Source: Novosphingobium sediminis
GTDB taxonomy: Bacteria > Pseudomonadota > Alphaproteobacteria > Sphingomonadales > Sphingomonadaceae
Reading direction: 5' to 3'
NCBI RefSeq assembly: GCF_007991615.1
Contig: NZ_BJYR01000003.1
Coordinates: forward strand, 106,419 to 170,418
DNA: 64,000 bases
Shown: positions 36,397 through 44,955 of the stretch, one piece after another
Numbering within the stretch: the first letter of the stretch is position 1
Layout of the letters: every line of letters begins with the position of its first letter
Notes under the pieces: generated by a model
Seen by the model: the letters and a program-made list of their open reading frames with translations, nothing else
Told to the model about the DNA's origin: nothing
The model's database searches: none
Made by a program: the position numbers and the translations under genes

Positions 36397-36912
36397 GTGA
36401 CGAGCCAGCGCGAGGAGCAACCATTCAGGGAAGGCATGCGTCGGCTTGCCGGGGCGGTCACCATCGTCACCGCGGGCGAAGGCGAGGAAGCGGTGGGCAT
36501 GACGGCCACGGCCATCTGCTCGCTCAGCATGGACCCGCCGCGCCTGCTCGCCTGCATCAACCGCTTCGGCGCCATGTACCGCGCGCTGTCGCCAAACGCC
36601 CGCTTCTCCGTCAACCTGCTACCCGCCGGCGCCCGGTCCGTCGCCGAACGCTTCGCCGGAAGCACGGCCCTGTCAGGAGCGCAGCGGTTCGATCCCGAAC
36701 ATTGGCTCAGCGAGCCCGGCTTCTCTCCGCGGCTGGCCAAGGCAACCGCCGCGATCGCCTGCACCGTCCATTCGCTGACCGTGCTCGATACCCATGCCAT
36801 CGTCGTCGGCTCGGTCGAGGCAGTTTGGAACGCGGAAGAAGACAAAGCACCGCTTGTCTATCACCAGCAGGCGTTCCGGACGCTCTGCGCGATCGACGAG
36901 GATCAGCCCTAG
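36397..36912 (+). CDS. StyB-type flavin reductase
   Basis: The product has 171 residues. The motif GMTATAICSLSMDPPRLLACINR, with ARFSVNLLPAGARSVAERFAGS, is characteristic of the flavin-reductase (HpaC/StyB) family, which reduces FAD or FMN with NADH and passes it to a partner monooxygenase. The GTG at 36397 is preferred because GGGGAG lies eight bases upstream; the frame itself opens at 36193. It is transcribed away from the AraC gene, so the two monooxygenase components are on opposite strands with the regulator between them. Pairing with the StyA-like protein is inferred from neighbourhood. Confidence 0.82.
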   Translation: MTSQREEQPFREGMRRLAGAVTIVTAGEGEEAVGMTATAICSLSMDPPRLLACINRFGAMYRALSPNARFSVNLLPAGARSVAERFAGSTALSGAQRFDPEHWLSEPGFSPRLAKATAAIACTVHSLTVLDTHAIVVGSVEAVWNAEEDKAPLVYHQQAFRTLCAIDEDQP

Positions 36913-36927
36913 GTCGCCTGAGAGGTG

Positions 36928-37212
36928 TCAGTCTGATGCGAAACGCTCTCCGTTGTCAAAGCTGGCCCTTCCCCGCACGCGATCAGAGCCGTACCGTTTC
37001 GTGCCAAATGTCGATGCCGCGCTCAAACAGTAAGTCTTCCACGTTCCGCAGGCTCAACGAAAAGCAGACATTCATCATGACCACAAGGCGGATCACCCCC
37101 GGCAAGGAGTGGAGATACTGGAACGGATTGGCTGGGTTGCAAGGACGGCCCAAGCCTGAGCACTATCCTTCCACCTCTCCGCCACAAGAGGTGCAATCCT
37201 TTTGACACTGCC
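36928..37212 (-). mobile_element. Decayed IS6-family insertion sequence, relic 1
   Basis: The minus strand encodes a transposase N-terminal fragment (HSLPGVIRLVVMMNVCFSLS, then LRNVEDLLFERGIDIWHETVRL followed by TGA), typical of the start of IS6-family transposases. The DDE core is missing. The ends are GGCAGTGTCAAAAGGATTGC on the 37212 side and a diverged copy near 36928-36960. The relic aligns along its length to the relic at 49616 but lacks an extra internal part of about 190 bp. It separates the StyB-like gene from the beta-oxidation operon. Confidence 0.75.
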
Positions 37213-37223
37213 GGCGATAGCTC

Positions 37224-37252
37224 GGCCGGCTAACGCATCACGCCAGCCGGCC
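37224..37252. repeat. Hairpin between IS relic 1 and the FadB/J-type gene
   Basis: GGCCGGCT-(13)-AGCCGGCC is a perfect 8-base stem about 55 bp downstream of the beta-oxidation operon's last stop. No T-run follows, so it may be a weak terminator, a transcript 3'-end stabiliser or part of the insertion debris. Confidence 0.4.
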
Positions 37253-37307
37253 TCACCGTCCAGAACCTTCGGGGCGGACCAGCGAGGAGCTCGTGGCCCT
37301 GCCCTGC

Positions 37308-39356
37308 TTAGCCGCGCGTAAAGCTTCCGCCTGCGGCAGCCTTGTCGACCAGCAGTTTCGCGGGTTCGATGCCCATCGCGCGAAGGCCTTCGACCACCTT
37401 GGGGAGGCCCACGGTATCGGCCCAGAACATCGGCCCACCGGTGTAGACCGGCCAGTTGTAACCGAGGATGCAGGCCACATCGATGTCACTGGCGCGGATC
37501 GCGACGCCTTCCTCGAGGACTTTGGCGCCTTCGTTGACCACCGGATAGAGCAGCCGCGCAACAATCGCCTCGGCGCTCTGCGGGCCCTTGTTCTCGACAC
37601 CCTTGGCCTTGGCGAAATCGGCGATCACCTGCGCGGCGACCGGGCTGGGCGAAGGCTGGCGCTTTTCATCATAGTCATAGAAGCCGCCGTTCTGCTTCTG
37701 GCCGAGCCGGCCCAGCTTTACGAGATCGCCGTTGAGCGTGCGCTCGTTCGAACCGCGCCCGATCACGTCGAGGCCGACCAGATCGCTCATCGCGAAGGGG
37801 CCCATGGCAAAGCCATAGTCGAATAGCGCCTTGTCGATATCCTGCGGGGTCGGGCCTTCGAGGACCAGCGCGGACGCGGCATAGCTGCGCGGGGCCATCA
37901 CGCGGTTGGCGATGAAGCCGGGGCCGACGCGGCTGACCACGGGAACCTTGGCAATTGTCTTGGCGATCTTGAGCGCGGTGGCCAGCACGGCGTCGGAGGT
38001 CTTGGCGCCGCGCACGATTTCAAGGAGGCGCATGACATTGGCCGGCGAGAAAAAGTGCAGGCCGATGACGCTTGCAGGGCGCGAGGTGGCGCTGGCGATC
38101 TCGTCCAGATCGAGGAACGAGGTGTTGCTGGCAAGGATCGCGCCGGGCTTGGCAATTCCGTCGAGCTTGCCGAACACGTCCTTCTTGATGCCCATTTCCT
38201 CGAACACCGCCTCGATCACGAGGTCGACATTGTTCAGCGCTTCGAGGCCGAGCAACGGAGTGATCAGCGCCATGCGCTGCTCGACCTGCTCGGCGGTCAT
38301 GCGGCCCTTGGCAGCGGTGTTTTCGTAGTTCTTGCGGATCACGCCCACGCCGCGATCGAGCGCGGCCTGGCTCATTTCCACCAGTGTCACGGGGATGCCC
38401 GCATTCAGGAAGTTCATGGTGATGCCGCCGCCCATCGTGCCGGCGCCGATCACACCGACTGACTTGACCGGCAGGGCTGCGGTATCCTTGGGCAGGTCCG
38501 GTACCTTGGCGCCTTCGCGCTCGGCGAAGAAGTAATAGCGCTGCGCCGCGCTTTCGGTGCTGGTCAGGAGTTCCTGGAACAGCTCGCGCTCCCGCGCAAT
38601 GCCCTGATCGAAGGGCAGCTCGGCAGCAGCCTCGATCGCCTTGACGATGTTGAACGGCGCCTTGAAGCCCCGGAACGCGCGGGCGTTCTTCTTGAGGTAG
38701 TCGGCGTATATTTCGCTCTGGCCGCGATAGGGCTCGACCTTGTCCTGCCGGTCTCGCACGCGCAGCAACTGGCCACCTTCGGCCACGACCGTACGGGCGA
38801 ACGCAATCGCGTCATCGCGAAGCTTGCCCTCTTCGGCGAGGGCATCGATCATGCCGAGGCTCAGCGCCTTCTTCGCCGGCACGGGCGCGCCGCCGGTGAT
38901 GAGATCAAGCGCAGCCGGGATGCCGACAATACGCGGCAGGCGCTGCGTGCCGCCCGCGCCCGGCAGCAAGCCGAGCGCGACTTCAGGCAGGCCGACCTTG
39001 GCCGAGGGAACGGCGATCCGGTAATGACATACAAGCGCCAGTTCATAGCCGCCGCCAAGCGCCGTGCCATGAATCGCCGCGACGACTGGCTTGGAGCCGC
39101 TCTCGATGATGTCGAACACCTCCAGCAGGTTCGGCCCTTCCGGGGCCTTGCCGAACTCCGAGATATCGGCGCCCGCGACAAAGGTCCGTCCCGCGCAGAT
39201 CAGCACGATGGCTTTCACGCTGTCATCGGCGGCGAACTGGCGGAAGCCTTCGTCCAGCGCCTTGCGCGTGTGAACGCTGAGCGCGTTCACCGGCGGATAG
39301 TCGATGGTGAGGATGCCGATGCCGTCGATGACTTCGGTGGTGCCGACCTGGCTCAT
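37308..39356 (-). CDS. Bifunctional enoyl-CoA hydratase/3-hydroxyacyl-CoA dehydrogenase (FadB/FadJ type)
   Basis: This 682-residue fusion enzyme has an N-terminal crotonase domain (AGRTFVAGADISEFG, then IHGTALGGGYELAL and KVGLPEVALGLLPGAGGTQRL) with both oxyanion and catalytic Glu regions intact. It is followed by a NAD-binding 3-hydroxyacyl-CoA dehydrogenase domain (VIGAGTMGGGITMNFLNAGI, GLHFFSPANVMRLLE). It catalyses the second and third steps of beta-oxidation. The ATG at 39356 follows AAGGA. It is the last of four co-oriented genes, 26 bp after the thiolase. The assignment is secure; the chain type or ring-derived acyl-CoA it acts on is unknown. Confidence 0.9.
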   Translation of the reverse strand: MSQVGTTEVIDGIGILTIDYPPVNALSVHTRKALDEGFRQFAADDSVKAIVLICAGRTFVAGADISEFGKAPEGPNLLEVFDIIESGSKPVVAAIHGTALGGGYELALVCHYRIAVPSAKVGLPEVALGLLPGAGGTQRLPRIVGIPAALDLITGGAPVPAKKALSLGMIDALAEEGKLRDDAIAFARTVVAEGGQLLRVRDRQDKVEPYRGQSEIYADYLKKNARAFRGFKAPFNIVKAIEAAAELPFDQGIARERELFQELLTSTESAAQRYYFFAEREGAKVPDLPKDTAALPVKSVGVIGAGTMGGGITMNFLNAGIPVTLVEMSQAALDRGVGVIRKNYENTAAKGRMTAEQVEQRMALITPLLGLEALNNVDLVIEAVFEEMGIKKDVFGKLDGIAKPGAILASNTSFLDLDEIASATSRPASVIGLHFFSPANVMRLLEIVRGAKTSDAVLATALKIAKTIAKVPVVSRVGPGFIANRVMAPRSYAASALVLEGPTPQDIDKALFDYGFAMGPFAMSDLVGLDVIGRGSNERTLNGDLVKLGRLGQKQNGGFYDYDEKRQPSPSPVAAQVIADFAKAKGVENKGPQSAEAIVARLLYPVVNEGAKVLEEGVAIRASDIDVACILGYNWPVYTGGPMFWADTVGLPKVVEGLRAMGIEPAKLLVDKAAAGGSFTRG

Positions 39357-39382
39357 GTCTCTCGTCCTTCTGCTGCCGCCGT

Positions 39383-40642
39383 TCAGGCGCTGATACGTTC
39401 GATGATGATGGCTGGCGCCATGCCGCCAAAGGCGCACATCGTGATGAGGGCATAGCGGCCGCCCGAGCGCTCCAGTTCATCGAGCGCCATGCCGATCAGG
39501 ATCGATCCCGTCGCGCCAATCGGGTGCCCAAGCGCGATGGCGCCGCCATTGATGTTCACCTTGGCCCGGTCGAGACCAAGATCGCGGATCGCCTTCTCGG
39601 TGACGACCGCAAAGGCCTCGTTGATTTCCCAGACGTCGATGTCCGCCACGGTCAGCCCTGCGCGCTCCAGCGCCTTCTTCGCCGCTGGGACCGGAGCGTT
39701 GAGAATGAGCGTCGGGCAATCGCCCGCGTTGACCGCCGTGACGATCCGCGCGCGCGGCTTCCAGCCACCCGCCTTGAGGCCTGCCTCGGACGCCAGCAGC
39801 AGCGCCGCCGATCCATCGACCACGCCGGAGGATGTGCCGACATGGTGGACCGGTTCCCACGCGAGATCGGGATACTTGCGCTCGATCATCTGGCGCATGG
39901 TGGTGCCATCGGGGGCAGCCGCGACTTGTTCCATCGCGGTGAAGGCGGGCTTCAGCGCAGCGAGCGTTTCCGCCGTGGTTTCGGGGCGCGGGTATTCGTC
40001 GTGATCGAGCGCGAGGCTGCCATCGCGGTTGTGAACCGGCACCAGACTGCGTGCGAAACGTCCGGCGTCGATGGCGGCCTTGGCGCGGCGCTGGCTTTCC
40101 ACGCCCAGCGCTTCGAGATCGGCGCGTGCTATCCCTTCCATCGCGGCAATCGCATCGGCGGCGACGCCTACGGCGGAAATGGGGTGATCCCGGTATAGCT
40201 CGTAGTTGCCGCGGGCACGGCCCAGCGTCGCCAGCGGCGTGCCCGCTTCCCAGCCGTCAGCCTCGGCATGGTGGCTCATCATTTCGGTGCCGCCCGCGAT
40301 GACCACATCCTCGAACCCGGCCATGATCTGCCCGGCGGCAAAGCCGACGCTGGTGATCCCGCCACCGCAGAAGCGATCGAGCGTCACGCCGCTGGCCTTG
40401 TCGTCATACCCGGCCCAGAGCGCGGAGAGGCGGCCAAGATCGCCCCCCTGCTTGCCGCGCTGCTGGCTACACGACCAGACGATATCGTCGACCCATGCGG
40501 TATCGAGCGCATTGCGATCCCGGATGGCGCGCAGCACGGCCGCTCCCAGATCCTGCGGGTGCAGGTGCGCGAGCGCCCCCTTCCCCAGCTTGCCGATCCC
40601 GCGCGGTGTGCGCACCGCGTCGACGATGTAAGCCTCGGTCAT
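39383..40642 (-). CDS. Acetyl-CoA acetyltransferase / thiolase
   Basis: A 419-residue thiolase. The nucleophilic Cys is in LDRFCGGGITSV (the common form is NRxCSSG), the active-site His in GHPIGATGS and the second Cys in MCAFGGMAPA. EINEAFAVV is also present. It performs the final cleavage of 3-ketoacyl-CoA. It lies 14 bp after an acyl-CoA dehydrogenase gene and 26 bp before the FadB/J-type gene, on the same strand. The GGG variant next to the catalytic Cys places it with thiolases of other oxidation operons rather than with a housekeeping phaA; this is an inference from motif. Confidence 0.88.
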   Translation of the reverse strand: MTEAYIVDAVRTPRGIGKLGKGALAHLHPQDLGAAVLRAIRDRNALDTAWVDDIVWSCSQQRGKQGGDLGRLSALWAGYDDKASGVTLDRFCGGGITSVGFAAGQIMAGFEDVVIAGGTEMMSHHAEADGWEAGTPLATLGRARGNYELYRDHPISAVGVAADAIAAMEGIARADLEALGVESQRRAKAAIDAGRFARSLVPVHNRDGSLALDHDEYPRPETTAETLAALKPAFTAMEQVAAAPDGTTMRQMIERKYPDLAWEPVHHVGTSSGVVDGSAALLLASEAGLKAGGWKPRARIVTAVNAGDCPTLILNAPVPAAKKALERAGLTVADIDVWEINEAFAVVTEKAIRDLGLDRAKVNINGGAIALGHPIGATGSILIGMALDELERSGGRYALITMCAFGGMAPAIIIERISA

Positions 40643-40656
40643 GTGACCGCTGCTCC

Positions 40657-41877
40657 TCAGGCCGGAATCTGGTTGAAGGGCACGCCCTTGTCAGGGCGAT
40701 GGTCCTGCGGCAGCCCCAGCACCCTTTCGGCAATGGTGTTGAGCAGGACTTCGTCCGAGCCGCCCGCGATGCGGCCGGTCGGCGCGTTGAGCCAGCTCGT
40801 GCCCCAGTCTTCCTTGACGTGAGCATGCGGATCGAAATCGAACGCGAGATTGCCCCTGAGATCGAGCGCCAATTCCGAGAGCTTCTGGCGGCTGCGCACC
40901 GCAACCAACTTCTGCAGCGACCCTTCCGGCCCCGGCTCCATCCCGGCCTGCATCATCGCAAAGGCGCGGGCGGTGATCGAATCGAGGCCCGCGCGCATCG
41001 CGTGGTTGCGCGCGATCTGCTGGCGCACGCGCCCATCCTTGAGCGCGGGCTGGCCGTTGATCTCAAGCCCCTTCATCAGATCGACGAACACATCGAGGTG
41101 CGGGCCGAAGCCGCCGCTGTCGGTGGCGATGTAGCGTTCGATCATCAGCGTGGTGAGCGCCACGCCGAAACCGCCGCCCACCGGGCTCATGCGCTGCGAA
41201 TCCTCCAGCCGGACATCATCGAAGAACACTTCGTTGACGTGGCTGTCCCCCCCCGCCAGCTTGATCGGACGCACGTCGACCCCCTTGGCGCGCATATCGA
41301 CCCAGAAATACGTCAGGCCTTTGTGCTTTTCGACCGTCGGATCGGTGCGGACCACGATCACGCCGTAGTCGGAATAGTGCGCCCAGCTGGTCCAGACCTT
41401 CTGGCCGTTCATCTTCCAGCCGTTGCCTTCGGGTTCCGCGCGGGTGCGCAGACCGGCAAGGTCGGAACCGCCCGCCGGTTCGGAGAACAGCTGGCACCAG
41501 ATTTCCTCGCCGCGCAGCGCCTTGATCACCCGCTCCTTGACCCAGGCGAAGTGTTCCTTGTTTTCGCCCATGCCGTAGCGGATCAGGATAGGCACCGGCA
41601 TCCCCAGCGAAATGCCGAAGAACACGGTCGGCATGCCGAAGCGCATTTCCTCGGTGTCGTAGGCCACCTTGTGAAGGTGCGTCAGGCCCTGCCCGCCGAT
41701 TTCGACCGGCCAATTGATCCCGGCATAGCCGGCCTCGTACTTGATCGCCTGGAACTCGCGGCCCAGCGCCAGTTCCTGCTCCTCGGTCATGCCCCGGCGC
41801 GCGGCGCGGCCATACTTGGGGGCCATGCTTTCCAGCCAGGCGCGTGCCTTGGCCCGGTAGGCGTCCAGATCGCTCAT
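40657..41877 (-). CDS. Acyl-CoA dehydrogenase, large-subunit type
   Basis: 406 residues with acyl-CoA dehydrogenase signatures: INWPVEIGGQGLTHLHKVAY near the N-terminus, ELWCQLFSEPAGGSDLAGL-type FAD loop (QLFSEPAGGSDLAGLRT), VWTSWAHYSDYG, and a C-terminal AGGSDEVLLNTIAERVLGLP. The ATG at 41877 overlaps the stop of the next gene upstream by four bases (ATGA), implying translational coupling with a second, shorter acyl-CoA dehydrogenase. Such pairs are known to form heterotetramers in steroid and related side-chain oxidation. It introduces the first double bond in an acyl-CoA. Confidence 0.88.
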   Translation of the reverse strand: MSDLDAYRAKARAWLESMAPKYGRAARRGMTEEQELALGREFQAIKYEAGYAGINWPVEIGGQGLTHLHKVAYDTEEMRFGMPTVFFGISLGMPVPILIRYGMGENKEHFAWVKERVIKALRGEEIWCQLFSEPAGGSDLAGLRTRAEPEGNGWKMNGQKVWTSWAHYSDYGVIVVRTDPTVEKHKGLTYFWVDMRAKGVDVRPIKLAGGDSHVNEVFFDDVRLEDSQRMSPVGGGFGVALTTLMIERYIATDSGGFGPHLDVFVDLMKGLEINGQPALKDGRVRQQIARNHAMRAGLDSITARAFAMMQAGMEPGPEGSLQKLVAVRSRQKLSELALDLRGNLAFDFDPHAHVKEDWGTSWLNAPTGRIAGGSDEVLLNTIAERVLGLPQDHRPDKGVPFNQIPA

Positions 41878-42968
41878 GCTGCTTCTCCCGTGAGCTGTTC
41901 GACCAGCAGATCTTCCCAGAAATAGAGGTTGCCCAGTTCGATCGCGAGGCTGCGGGCGCGGCGCATGTGCAGGTGCAGGCCCTGCTCCCACGTCACCCCG
42001 ATGCCGCCATGGATCTGCACGCAATCGCGCGAGGCGGTGTCATAGGCTTCGGTCGCGGAAATCCGCGCATCGGCGGCGGCGAGCAGGAAATCGGCCTGCC
42101 CTTCGCGGCTGGCGGCGTGGATGCAGTTGGCGCGGGCGATTTCCACCACGCCGTACATTTCCGCGATGCGGTGCTTGATCGACTGGAACGCGCCGATCAG
42201 CTGCCCGAACGCGCGGCGCGTGACGGCATAGTCGCGCGCGATGTGGAGCAGCGCATCCGCCCCGCCAACTTGTTCGTGCGCGGTGACCACCGCCATGCGG
42301 CCCAGCACGTCGCGGGCCAGTGCCACAGCAGCATCACCATCGGCGAGCAGCGTTGCCGGGGTGCCATCGAACGCGAGATCTGCATAGAGGCGGCTGTTGT
42401 CGAAGCCGGAGACCGGCGTGCGCGCGGCGCTCGCAAGGTCCGCCAGAACGAGCGCCGGACGGCCTTCGTGGCTGGCCCAGACGACCGCGAAATCGGCCTT
42501 GAGCGCACCGACGACCGCTGGCTTCGTTCCTGAAAGCTTGCCGCCCGCATACGTCGTGGCAGGCCGGGGCGGCAGCGCAGCGCTGCCTTCGGCGAATGCC
42601 ACGGTGCCGATGGCTTCGCCGCTGGCGAGCTTGGGCAGCCAGGTGGCCGCAAGGTCTGCATGGCCCGAGCCGAGTAGAGCCTGCGCGGCGCCGTAGCTGA
42701 AGGACAGGAACGGTGCGCCCGCCGTAGCGGCGCCGGTGGCCACCGCCACCAGCCCAAGCTCGATCAGGCCCAGCCCCAACCCGCCATGCTCTTCGGGGAT
42801 CGCCAGCGCGGTCCACCCCTGTTCCACCGCCGTGTCCCAGAATGGCTGGTCATGCTCGCCCACCTGCTCAAGCAACTTGAGCAAGCGATCCTTGGACACA
42901 CGCGCATCGAGCACTCGGCGAGATTCGGTCGCAATGGCCTGTTGGCCTTCATCGTACAAGATTGACAT
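41874..42968 (-). CDS. Acyl-CoA dehydrogenase, partner subunit
   Basis: 364 residues. The family segments are ALAIPEEHGGLGLGLIELGL, RRAFGQLIGAFQSIKHRIAEM and the C-terminal QIHGGIGVTWEQGLHLHMRRA. The middle beta-domain is shortened (IGTVAFAEGSAALPP replaces the usual FAD loop), so one member of the pair may not be catalytic alone. It is the first gene of the four-gene beta-oxidation operon and its TGA overlaps the start of the partner. A palindrome lies 65 bp upstream of its ATG. The joint operon suggests that the pair works as a heteromer. Confidence 0.85.
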   Translation of the reverse strand: MSILYDEGQQAIATESRRVLDARVSKDRLLKLLEQVGEHDQPFWDTAVEQGWTALAIPEEHGGLGLGLIELGLVAVATGAATAGAPFLSFSYGAAQALLGSGHADLAATWLPKLASGEAIGTVAFAEGSAALPPRPATTYAGGKLSGTKPAVVGALKADFAVVWASHEGRPALVLADLASAARTPVSGFDNSRLYADLAFDGTPATLLADGDAAVALARDVLGRMAVVTAHEQVGGADALLHIARDYAVTRRAFGQLIGAFQSIKHRIAEMYGVVEIARANCIHAASREGQADFLLAAADARISATEAYDTASRDCVQIHGGIGVTWEQGLHLHMRRARSLAIELGNLYFWEDLLVEQLTGEAA

Positions 42969-43033
42969 CCAGGGTATCCCTCATCCCAAATGGCGCTCTC
43001 ATTTACATAGCTGGGCCATACAACCAAGCGCCG

Positions 43034-43049
43034 TTAATCGCCCGATTAA
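43034..43049. promoter_or_regulatory. TTAATCG-CC-CGATTAA palindrome upstream of the beta-oxidation operon
   Basis: A perfect inverted repeat 65 bp upstream of the first acyl-CoA dehydrogenase start. On the minus strand it reads TTTAATC-GGGC-GATTAA, close to the palindromes at 46087 and 47881 but with a 4-base rather than a 3-base centre. It is a possible operator of the operon. Confidence 0.5.
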
Positions 43050-43471
43050 ACCCTCGGAGGCGACCCGGCAACCCATGCGTAATGCAAAGTGGACAAAGCG
43101 GTCGTGCTGGACAGGAATTAGTGGAAGCCCTTGCCTTCCGCCCCGATGATGTTGGCGGCATTGATCGCGGATGGACGGTTCTGCGAAGAGTGTGCGGATG
43201 CTTGGTAACGGCAGGCACAGCCGTCAACGGTCGTTCAAGCGTCGAATGCTTTTATCTCAATTTGGTCGACTGCTGCCGATTGCCGTGAACGCCGCATCGC
43301 GGGACTTGGCTGCTGTTCCACAGTCGCCAATTGGATGGCAGGCTGAGCCAAAAGCCTCCGTTCATACGCGGGGATCTGAATGACCCAGAATGCGAACTAT
43401 CCGGTACGGCAGGTTACAGCAGCAGAAAATGGGATAGTGGACTTCGGGGGTATACGTCGGCGGCGGTTTCC

Positions 43472-43530
43472 GGACCGACCCTTCACACCCGTTTGACGGC
43501 CGAATTCGGACTCTCGGGTGTGGACGGTCC
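43472..43530. repeat. Long imperfect hairpin in the 650-base spacer
   Basis: GGACCG...CACACCCG...CCGAATTCGG...CGGGTGTG...CGGTCC gives two nested perfect stems (6 and 8 bases) separated by an asymmetric internal bulge, with CCGAATTCGG in the loop. It is not followed by a T-run in either direction. Its function is unknown. Confidence 0.45.
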
Positions 43531-43618
43531 GCTCGTGTGCCTCGCTCACTTGATGGGCCGCTCTGCTCCCCTGCCTACCCCCTCCAGATCGGCACTCAGA
43601 AACTGCCCGAACGCGTTT

Positions 43619-44443
43619 CTAAGCGGTAAGTGCGCCGAGGTGGGTTTCCCAGGTGATCGTATCGTTGTGCGAATGGGTGAAGCCGATCGAGCGTTCGAAG
43701 TCGACGCAGGCTTTTGAACGGAAGGCGACGATATAGGTGCGGCGCCAGCGGTCCTGCGAAATGTTTCCGCCCGAACCGTGCACGATCAACTCGTCATGCA
43801 CGGTGATGTCGCCGCGCTTCAGCGGCAGGTCGACCACAATATCGGAATCAGTCAGTTCGACGCTCAGAATGTGAGACTTGCTGCGATCCTCACCCATCAG
43901 CGGGCGGTGCGGGCGAAGGCCCTGTTTCTGCGAACCAGGCACCACCTTGAGGCATCCGTTTTCGGGATCAGCGTCGTCTAGCGCGAGGCTGCAGGTCGCG
44001 GTTAGCGGCTCCGGCGTTCCGGTTGGCCAGTATCCCAAATCCTGGTGCATCGTGAACACGGCATCGGGCTTTGCTGGGCGCTTTGCCAGGAACTGATCGT
44101 AATCCAGCGTCGCACTTGTTCCCAGGAGTTGCCGCGAGATTGACGCCGCGCGCCGTTCGTAGAGGTTGTCGCGCAGGGTGGGCTCGTAATGGCGAGGGAG
44201 CACGGCATTCACGAGGCTGAAGTTCTCGAACGCGCGGTCAAAGGGCCCGGACATGTCGCAGAAATCCTTGCCCATGCCGCCCACTTCGCCGCGGATGAAG
44301 CGACCGAACTCGGCCTCAAGCGGTGCAAGTTCGTCCTCGGCCATCACACTGCGAAGGGTGATGTAGCCATCGCGATGGAACTGGGAAATCTCCTCTGGCG
44401 AGAGGATGTAGTCATCGCCTTGGCGACCGAATTGCTGCGTCAT
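43619..44443 (-). CDS. Phytanoyl-CoA dioxygenase (PhyH) family protein
   Basis: 274 residues. The Fe(II)/2-oxoglutarate motif appears as TMHQDLGYWP (HxD) and ELIVHGSGGN (distal His), followed by the Arg-rich WRRTYIVAF. The C-terminus is aromatic and charged. PhyH proteins hydroxylate substrates next to a carbonyl or on rings, using 2-oxoglutarate. It lies 72 bp downstream of the C-glycoside deglycosidase beta subunit gene and on the same strand, so it may act on the aglycone or on a sugar-derived product. No CoA-binding feature can be checked by eye. Confidence 0.82.
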   Translation of the reverse strand: MTQQFGRQGDDYILSPEEISQFHRDGYITLRSVMAEDELAPLEAEFGRFIRGEVGGMGKDFCDMSGPFDRAFENFSLVNAVLPRHYEPTLRDNLYERRAASISRQLLGTSATLDYDQFLAKRPAKPDAVFTMHQDLGYWPTGTPEPLTATCSLALDDADPENGCLKVVPGSQKQGLRPHRPLMGEDRSKSHILSVELTDSDIVVDLPLKRGDITVHDELIVHGSGGNISQDRWRRTYIVAFRSKACVDFERSIGFTHSHNDTITWETHLGALTA

Positions 44444-44515
44444 TTTAGCTGAAACCTTCGCGTTCTTGATGGGCCGTCAATGCCCTGGCGATTCAACTTT
44501 CGGGATGGGTGTACG

Positions 44516-44920
44516 TCAGGCGATGCAGATGGTGCCGTAGCGTTCGGCATGCATCGGGAAGATGTGCACGTCGGGCGGGAAGTAGGAATAACGGATGCGG
44601 GCGAGGACCTCGATCTTGTGGACGCCGGGTTCAAGGCCGCCGGGTTTGTCGACGAGGATTTCGCCCCATTCGGCGAGGCCCCAGCGCGCAGTGGTCTCCT
44701 CGCGCATTTCGGCCATGGTGTAGACTTCGTCGCGGATGCCGAAGCGGTTGATCTCGTGATCATAATAGACGCCGTCAACCGTCACGTCGAAGCCATCCAG
44801 CTGCGACAGGCGGGTGCCGTGGTAGTTGGGGATGCGAATGCGGATGGCGAAGCCTTCACGCGCACCGACGGGTCCGAAATTGCGGAAGCCGGTGCTCTGG
44901 ATGAGCTGGTGTTCGAGCAT
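44516..44920 (-). CDS. C-glycoside deglycosidase beta-subunit-like protein (DUF6379)
   Basis: 134 residues of all-beta sequence with the pattern of the small subunit of C-glycoside-cleaving enzymes: RIRIPNYHGTRLSQLDGFDVT, then VYYDHEINRFGIRDEVYTM, and WGEILVDKPGGL. In characterised systems this subunit binds an isomerase-like alpha subunit and the pair splits the C-C bond of 3-oxo-C-glycosides. The alpha subunit gene lies 35 bp upstream on the same strand, as expected. No signal peptide is present, so the enzyme acts in the cytoplasm. Confidence 0.8.
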   Translation of the reverse strand: MLEHQLIQSTGFRNFGPVGAREGFAIRIRIPNYHGTRLSQLDGFDVTVDGVYYDHEINRFGIRDEVYTMAEMREETTARWGLAEWGEILVDKPGGLEPGVHKIEVLARIRYSYFPPDVHIFPMHAERYGTICIA

Positions 44921-44955
44921 GGTATTCTCCGGGAATTCTTATGTGCAAAGCGGGA

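Larger units (their letters stand above)
42969..43618. other. 650-base spacer between the beta-oxidation and glycoside operons
   Basis: No convincing gene is seen on either strand; short open frames lack recognisable motifs and lie across stem-loops. It contains the TTAATCG/CGATTAA palindrome at 43034 and the long imperfect hairpin at 43472. It could hold the promoter of the beta-oxidation operon and debris of earlier insertions. Confidence 0.6.

Noticed and set aside
43331..43717. 128-residue open frame in the spacer before PhyH
   Set aside because: Runs antisense into the PhyH gene, crosses the large hairpin and has no recognisable motif or ribosome site.
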